DNA from: JAZSQT01 sp045538075
Lineage (GTDB): Bacteria > Chrysiogenota > Deferribacteres > Deferribacterales > Mucispirillaceae
Assembly (NCBI GenBank): GCA_045538075.1
Contig: JAZSQT010000064.1
Coordinates: 1 to 6,239, forward strand
DNA: 6,239 nucleotides
Direction of reading: 5' to 3'
This document shows, one piece after another, positions 4,495 through 6,239 of the stretch. The notes beneath the pieces were generated by a model, which was given only the letters and a program-made list of their open reading frames with translations, made no database searches and was not told where the DNA came from. How positions within the stretch are numbered: position 1 is the first letter of the stretch; each line of letters opens with the position of its first letter. A program made the translations under genes and the position numbers.

Positions 4495-4580
4495 TCATGT
4501 ATCACCTCCTTATACAGCAAACTAATTGTGCTTACCATCACACAACCATACTACGTTGCTATACTCTGTAAATCTTTATA

Positions 4581-5030
4581 TTAATCTGTTTTTATATTTA
4601 AAATTTCATCTTGTGTTAGAAATTTAATTACAATATCGTATGTTTTTGAATCATCCTCATTTATAATTTTATTATTTCTTACAAATCTAACCTTTAATTT
4701 ACCAGTATCTTTATCTTTAATAATAATACCAGAGATTAAAATTCCTCCTATTTCATCTGCTAATTTTTGTAAAGCTATTTTAGTATGCTTTCTGTAATTC
4801 ATAAATCGTCCAAAATTAGCCCTTAAAAGTACTTCTGAAGGTTCTACTCCTTTATATCTCTTTCTTTTGAGAAATCCTTTAAATTCGTTTGAATTTTCCT
4901 TGATATGAGGAAAATCATCTTTAAAACGAAAGATCTGAACTTCTTCTTCTTTCACTACAGCCCATATTTTAGGACCGTGTTTTGATAAATCAATTTTTTC
5001 TGTTTCTTTAAAAAAATAAAATTTTGACAT
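4581..5030 (-). CDS. Hypothetical K-rich protein (149 aa)
   Basis: I do not recognise this protein. It is soluble-looking, with no signal peptide or membrane helix. It is rich in Lys, Ile and Phe, with an N-terminal KIWAVVKEEEVQIFRFKDDFP stretch (21-41), a basic segment GFLKRKRYKG (52-61), a central likely helix EVLLRANFGRFMNYRKHTKIALQKLADEIG (66-95), and a C-terminal half predicted to alternate strands (ISGIIIKDKDTGKLKVRFV, then YDIVIKFL). The basic patch would fit nucleic-acid binding, but this is a guess. AAGGAG six bases before ATG supports the start. The stop codon lies seven bases from the right end of module A2, so the transcript may run into it. Confidence 0.75.
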   Translation of the reverse strand: MSKFYFFKETEKIDLSKHGPKIWAVVKEEEVQIFRFKDDFPHIKENSNEFKGFLKRKRYKGVEPSEVLLRANFGRFMNYRKHTKIALQKLADEIGGILISGIIIKDKDTGKLKVRFVRNNKIINEDDSKTYDIVIKFLTQDEILNIKTD

Positions 5031-5128
5031 ATTAGTCTCCTTACTATAAATTTAAAAGTTCTTAAAAACTTATATTTTTTTTGTTTTCTTGATTTAGAAA
5101 AAACCCTATTATTACAGGTTAATTGGAT

Positions 5129-5152
5129 AATAAAGTTTTTATAAACTTTATT
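5129..5152. repeat. AATAAAGTTT/AAACTTTATT inverted repeat, copy 4
   Basis: A 10-bp perfect stem with loop TTAT, at the same position as in B1. Confidence 0.6.
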
Positions 5153-5163
5153 CATTTTCATTA

Positions 5164-5191
5164 TTGACTTTTTTTAATTTTTGTTTAAGAT
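5164..5191 (+). promoter_or_regulatory. Antisense RNA promoter of module B2
   Basis: TTGACT (5164-5169), a 16-base spacer and TAAGAT (5186-5191). The -35 is closer to consensus than in B1. Predicted start near 5198. Confidence 0.65.
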
Positions 5192-5197
5192 ATGGTA

Positions 5198-5316
5198 AAT
5201 GGTTAGGTGCTGGTTACACCTAACCACAATAACAAGAAATCATTTAAATCTTTCTATGATTTCTGCTATTGTTTTGTTTGTTTTGAAAATTGCCAATGTT
5301 ATGTTGGCAATTTTTT
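5198..5316 (+). ncRNA. Predicted antisense RNA of module B2 (type I antitoxin-like)
   Basis: About 119 nt. It has a 5' hairpin GGTTAGGTG (5201-5209) with CACCTAACC (5217-5225) and a middle stem AGAAATCA/TGATTTCT closed by CAATA/TATTG. The terminator is an 11-bp AAAATTGCCAA (5286-5296) with TTGGCAATTTT (5304-5314), followed by U. All three stems are kept although the middle and terminal stems differ in sequence from B1. Confidence 0.7.
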
Positions 5317-5341
5317 CAACAAAATTCAAAACTTTACCAAT
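5240..5341 (-). CDS. Small amphipathic peptide, B2, with ATT in place of the start codon (33 codons)
   Basis: Aligned with B1, the ATG is ATT (5339-5341), ten bases after an intact GAGGAGG. There is no in-frame ATG, GTG or TTG between the Shine-Dalgarno and codon 5 (TTG, too far for that ribosome-binding site). The frame stays open for all 33 codons to TGA, with Leu5, Glu9, Lys10, Lys20, Lys23, Glu27 and a final Arg-Phe-Lys preserved. Either AUU is used as a rare, weak start (as in infC), or the copy was recently silenced. The mRNA terminator also lacks the U run seen in B1 (ATTTA instead of TTTTT). It may be a dormant copy whose antisense RNA still acts. Confidence 0.55.
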   Translation of the reverse strand: MGKVLNFVEKIANITLAIFKTNKTIAEIIERFK

Positions 5342-5436
5342 ATCAAAAACACCTCCTCGTTTATATTTTCAAACAGTTATAAACCATTTGAATAATTAAA
5401 TTCAGAAGTATTCTTACAATTTTGATTAATTAGCTA

Positions 5437-5631
5437 TTAAGAACTTTTTTTATTTTTAATCCATTCATCTCTACGATTTCTGCAAAGTTCAAGAGTATTT
5501 CCTACTGTAGAAAATAACTCTCCATCAACATCTCTATAATCGTATTGATAGTAAATTTTACCTATAATTTTACATTTTTCATATTGTTCTTGTCCTAATG
5601 CTTTTGTTGTTGTTATTCCATTTTTATTCAT
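5437..5631 (-). CDS. DUF3873-like small protein (64 aa)
   Basis: Short soluble protein beginning MNKNGITTT, with YYQYDYRDVDGELFSTV (about 27-43) and TLELCRNRRDEWIKNKK (about 46-62). The QYDYR-DGELFS and TLE-CR-RRDEW blocks match my recollection of DUF3873, a family known from conjugative transposons, mostly of gut bacteria; its function is unknown. AGGAG six bases before the ATG fixes the start. A terminator separates it from ssb upstream, so it needs its own promoter or read-through; a TACAAT box at about 5650-5655 is the only candidate. Its 3' end is fused to the edge of module B2. Confidence 0.7.
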   Translation of the reverse strand: MNKNGITTTKALGQEQYEKCKIIGKIYYQYDYRDVDGELFSTVGNTLELCRNRRDEWIKNKKSS

Positions 5632-5663
5632 AATAATCTCCTATATTAATTGTATTTTTTTAC

Positions 5664-5688
5664 AAAAAAAGCCCTACTATTGTAGGGC
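5664..5688 (-). terminator. Rho-independent terminator after ssb
   Basis: GCCCTAC-TATT-GTAGGGC (5671-5688), followed on the - strand by seven T or more, 18 bases after the ssb stop codon. Almost identical to the hairpin at 3961-3984. Confidence 0.85.
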
Positions 5689-5705
5689 AAAATTAGTTAG
5701 ATTTC

Positions 5706-6110
5706 TTAAAATGGTATCTCATCAAATTCTTCTTGTTTAACTTCTTTTTTATCTGATTTCTTTACCACTTCTTTTGCAGTATATATTACAAATTCGTTTG
5801 AATATACTTTCTTACCAGTATTTTTATCTTCATAACTTCTTGTAAATATTTTACCACTTACTTCTAATACTTTTCCTCTCTCTCCTTGCTTAATAATTAA
5901 TTCATTAATTAAGGTATTAGCTTCCCTGGAAAAGCATACGTAATTAATTAAAAATGGATCATCATTTTTATATTCATCTTTATTTACTTTTGACGAACTA
6001 TTAAATGATATTAATCCTTTTGTGTATTTTCTTTTTCCGTCTTTTGTGTCTCTTGTATGCTCCTCTACTTTACTCACATACACTCTTTGATTGTTTAATA
6101 CTAATGCCAT
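5706..6110 (-). CDS. ssb: Single-stranded DNA-binding protein (OB fold)
   Basis: A 134-residue protein that would coat ssDNA during replication or conjugative transfer. Segments in order: strand-rich N-terminus VLNNQRVYVSKVEEH, INYVCFSREANTLINELI (55-72), then RGKVLEVSGKIFTRSYEDKNTGKKVYSNEFVIYTAKEV (78-115), which matches the G-x-V-x-V-x-G-x-L-x-T-R-S-Y-E-D core of bacterial SSB. It finishes with a Lys/Glu linker and EEFDEIPF, the SSB partner-recruiting tip. It is shorter than typical chromosomal SSB (about 150-180) because the flexible linker is brief, as in plasmid and phage SSBs. The start has GAGGAG seven bases upstream and shares a leader hairpin with the ardC-like gene. It ends at its own terminator. 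Confidence 0.85.
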   Translation of the reverse strand: MALVLNNQRVYVSKVEEHTRDTKDGKRKYTKGLISFNSSSKVNKDEYKNDDPFLINYVCFSREANTLINELIIKQGERGKVLEVSGKIFTRSYEDKNTGKKVYSNEFVIYTAKEVVKKSDKKEVKQEEFDEIPF

Positions 6111-6123
6111 AATTTTTCTCCTC

Positions 6124-6136
6124 GTCTTTTTCAGAC
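6124..6136 (-). promoter_or_regulatory. Leader hairpin upstream of ssb, shared with ardC-like leader
   Basis: The same 13-base GTCT/AGAC element as at 315-327, directly before the GAGGAG ribosome-binding site. Possible common control site of the two genes. Confidence 0.45.
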
Positions 6137-6146
6137 TTTTTTTATT

Positions 6147-6167
6147 AATAAAGTTTTTATAAACTTT
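6147..6167. repeat. AAAGTTT/AAACTTT inverted repeat, copy 5
   Basis: AAAGTTT-TTAT-AAACTTT followed by TTT, lying between ssb and module A3, as the other copies lie beside A1, B1 and B2. Confidence 0.6.
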
Positions 6168-6180
6168 TTTGATTTTTTTA

Positions 6181-6239
6181 TTGAAATTTACAAGGAGGTG
6201 ATGTAATATGTTTGAAGCAATAAGGGGAGTTGGTGTCTC
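6181..6239. repeat. Peptide/antisense module, subfamily A, copy 3 (A3), truncated by window end
   Basis: From TTGAAA at 6181 this is identical to A2 to the last base of the window: promoter TTGAAA-17-TAATAT (6181-6209), predicted antisense start near 6215, and the first half of the GGGGAG hairpin. The peptide gene itself must lie just beyond the window, on the - strand. Confidence 0.85.

Larger units (their letters stand above)
4327..4573. repeat. Peptide/antisense module, subfamily A, copy 2 (A2)
   Basis: Second complete A unit. Its right end stops seven bases before the stop codon of the 149-residue gene on the same strand. Flanks are near-identical to A1, and the core is diverged with compensating stem changes. 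Confidence 0.9.
5096..5451. repeat. Peptide/antisense module, subfamily B, copy 2 (B2)
   Basis: Homologous over its whole length to B1. The left terminator hairpin is decayed (about 5100-5120). The right edge overlaps the last codons of the DUF3873-like gene: the shared motif AGAACTTTTTTT encodes its Lys-Lys-Ser-Ser end on the other strand. Confidence 0.85.

Noticed and set aside
4955..5161. 68-codon - strand frame overlapping the 149-residue gene and module B2
   Set aside because: It crosses the well-supported start of the 149-residue gene in another frame and includes promoter and hairpin sequence of B2.
5199..5399. Two + strand frames of 62-66 codons in module B2
   Set aside because: They start inside the predicted antisense RNA without a ribosome-binding site, read through its terminator, and are not kept in B1.
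492..6239. CRISPR array or insertion sequence as explanation for the repeats
   Set aside because: The units are 250-350 bp with internal promoters and hairpins, are not short and regularly spaced, carry no transposase, and lack matching terminal inverted repeats or clear target duplications.

Overview
This window is strongly AT-rich and its ribosome-binding sites are unusually strong (AAGGAGG, in places AAGGAGGTGAT, an 11-base match to the 3' end of 16S rRNA). That suggests a low-GC Gram-positive host (Bacillota, Clostridia-like) rather than Bacteroidota; the host call is inference. The conventional genes are DNA-handling functions of a conjugative plasmid or integrative conjugative element: the N-terminus of an ArdC-like antirestriction protein (1-300), topoisomerase III (1133-3241) preceded by a 42-residue zinc-ribbon gene (3258-3386), an SSB-tailed DUF736-like protein (3490-3957, the only conventional gene on the + strand), a K-rich protein of unknown function (4581-5030), a DUF3873-like small protein (5437-5631) and a single-stranded-DNA-binding protein (5706-6110). 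No replication initiator, relaxase or integrase is visible.

The most striking content lies between the genes. Four complete copies, and the start of a fifth, of a roughly 250-350 bp module occupy the intergenic regions. Each complete module has on the - strand a tiny gene for a 30- or 33-residue amphipathic, hydrophobic peptide with a strong Shine-Dalgarno. On the + strand it has a promoter firing back across that gene, giving a predicted structured antisense RNA of about 110-120 nt that ends at a hairpin inside the peptide gene. There are two subfamilies: A (about 492-741, 4327-4573 and truncated 6181-6239) and B (about 3961-4318 and 5096-5451). All four peptides align without gaps on Leu5, Glu9, Lys/Arg10, Lys20, Lys23 and Glu27. 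The layout matches type I toxin-antitoxin loci with TisB/DinQ/Fst-size toxins, but I recognise no named family. One B copy has ATT in place of its ATG. None of these peptide genes is long enough for a normal ORF call.

Layout from left to right: ArdC-like start (1-300, -); a promoter region rich in ACGCA/TGCGT and AAAGTTT/AAACTTT inverted repeats (301-480); module A1; a 390-bp gap (742-1132) with a consensus leftward promoter and five consecutive hairpins, a candidate structured RNA or origin-like element; topB and its zinc-ribbon partner (-); a divergent intergenic region with a possible leader peptide; the DUF736-like gene (+); modules B1 and A2; the unknown 149-residue gene (-); module B2; the DUF3873-like gene and ssb (-); start of module A3. 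On the - strand the modules sit directly after the stop codons of cargo genes, sometimes within 10 bases. They may therefore serve both as addiction modules and as transcriptional spacers.
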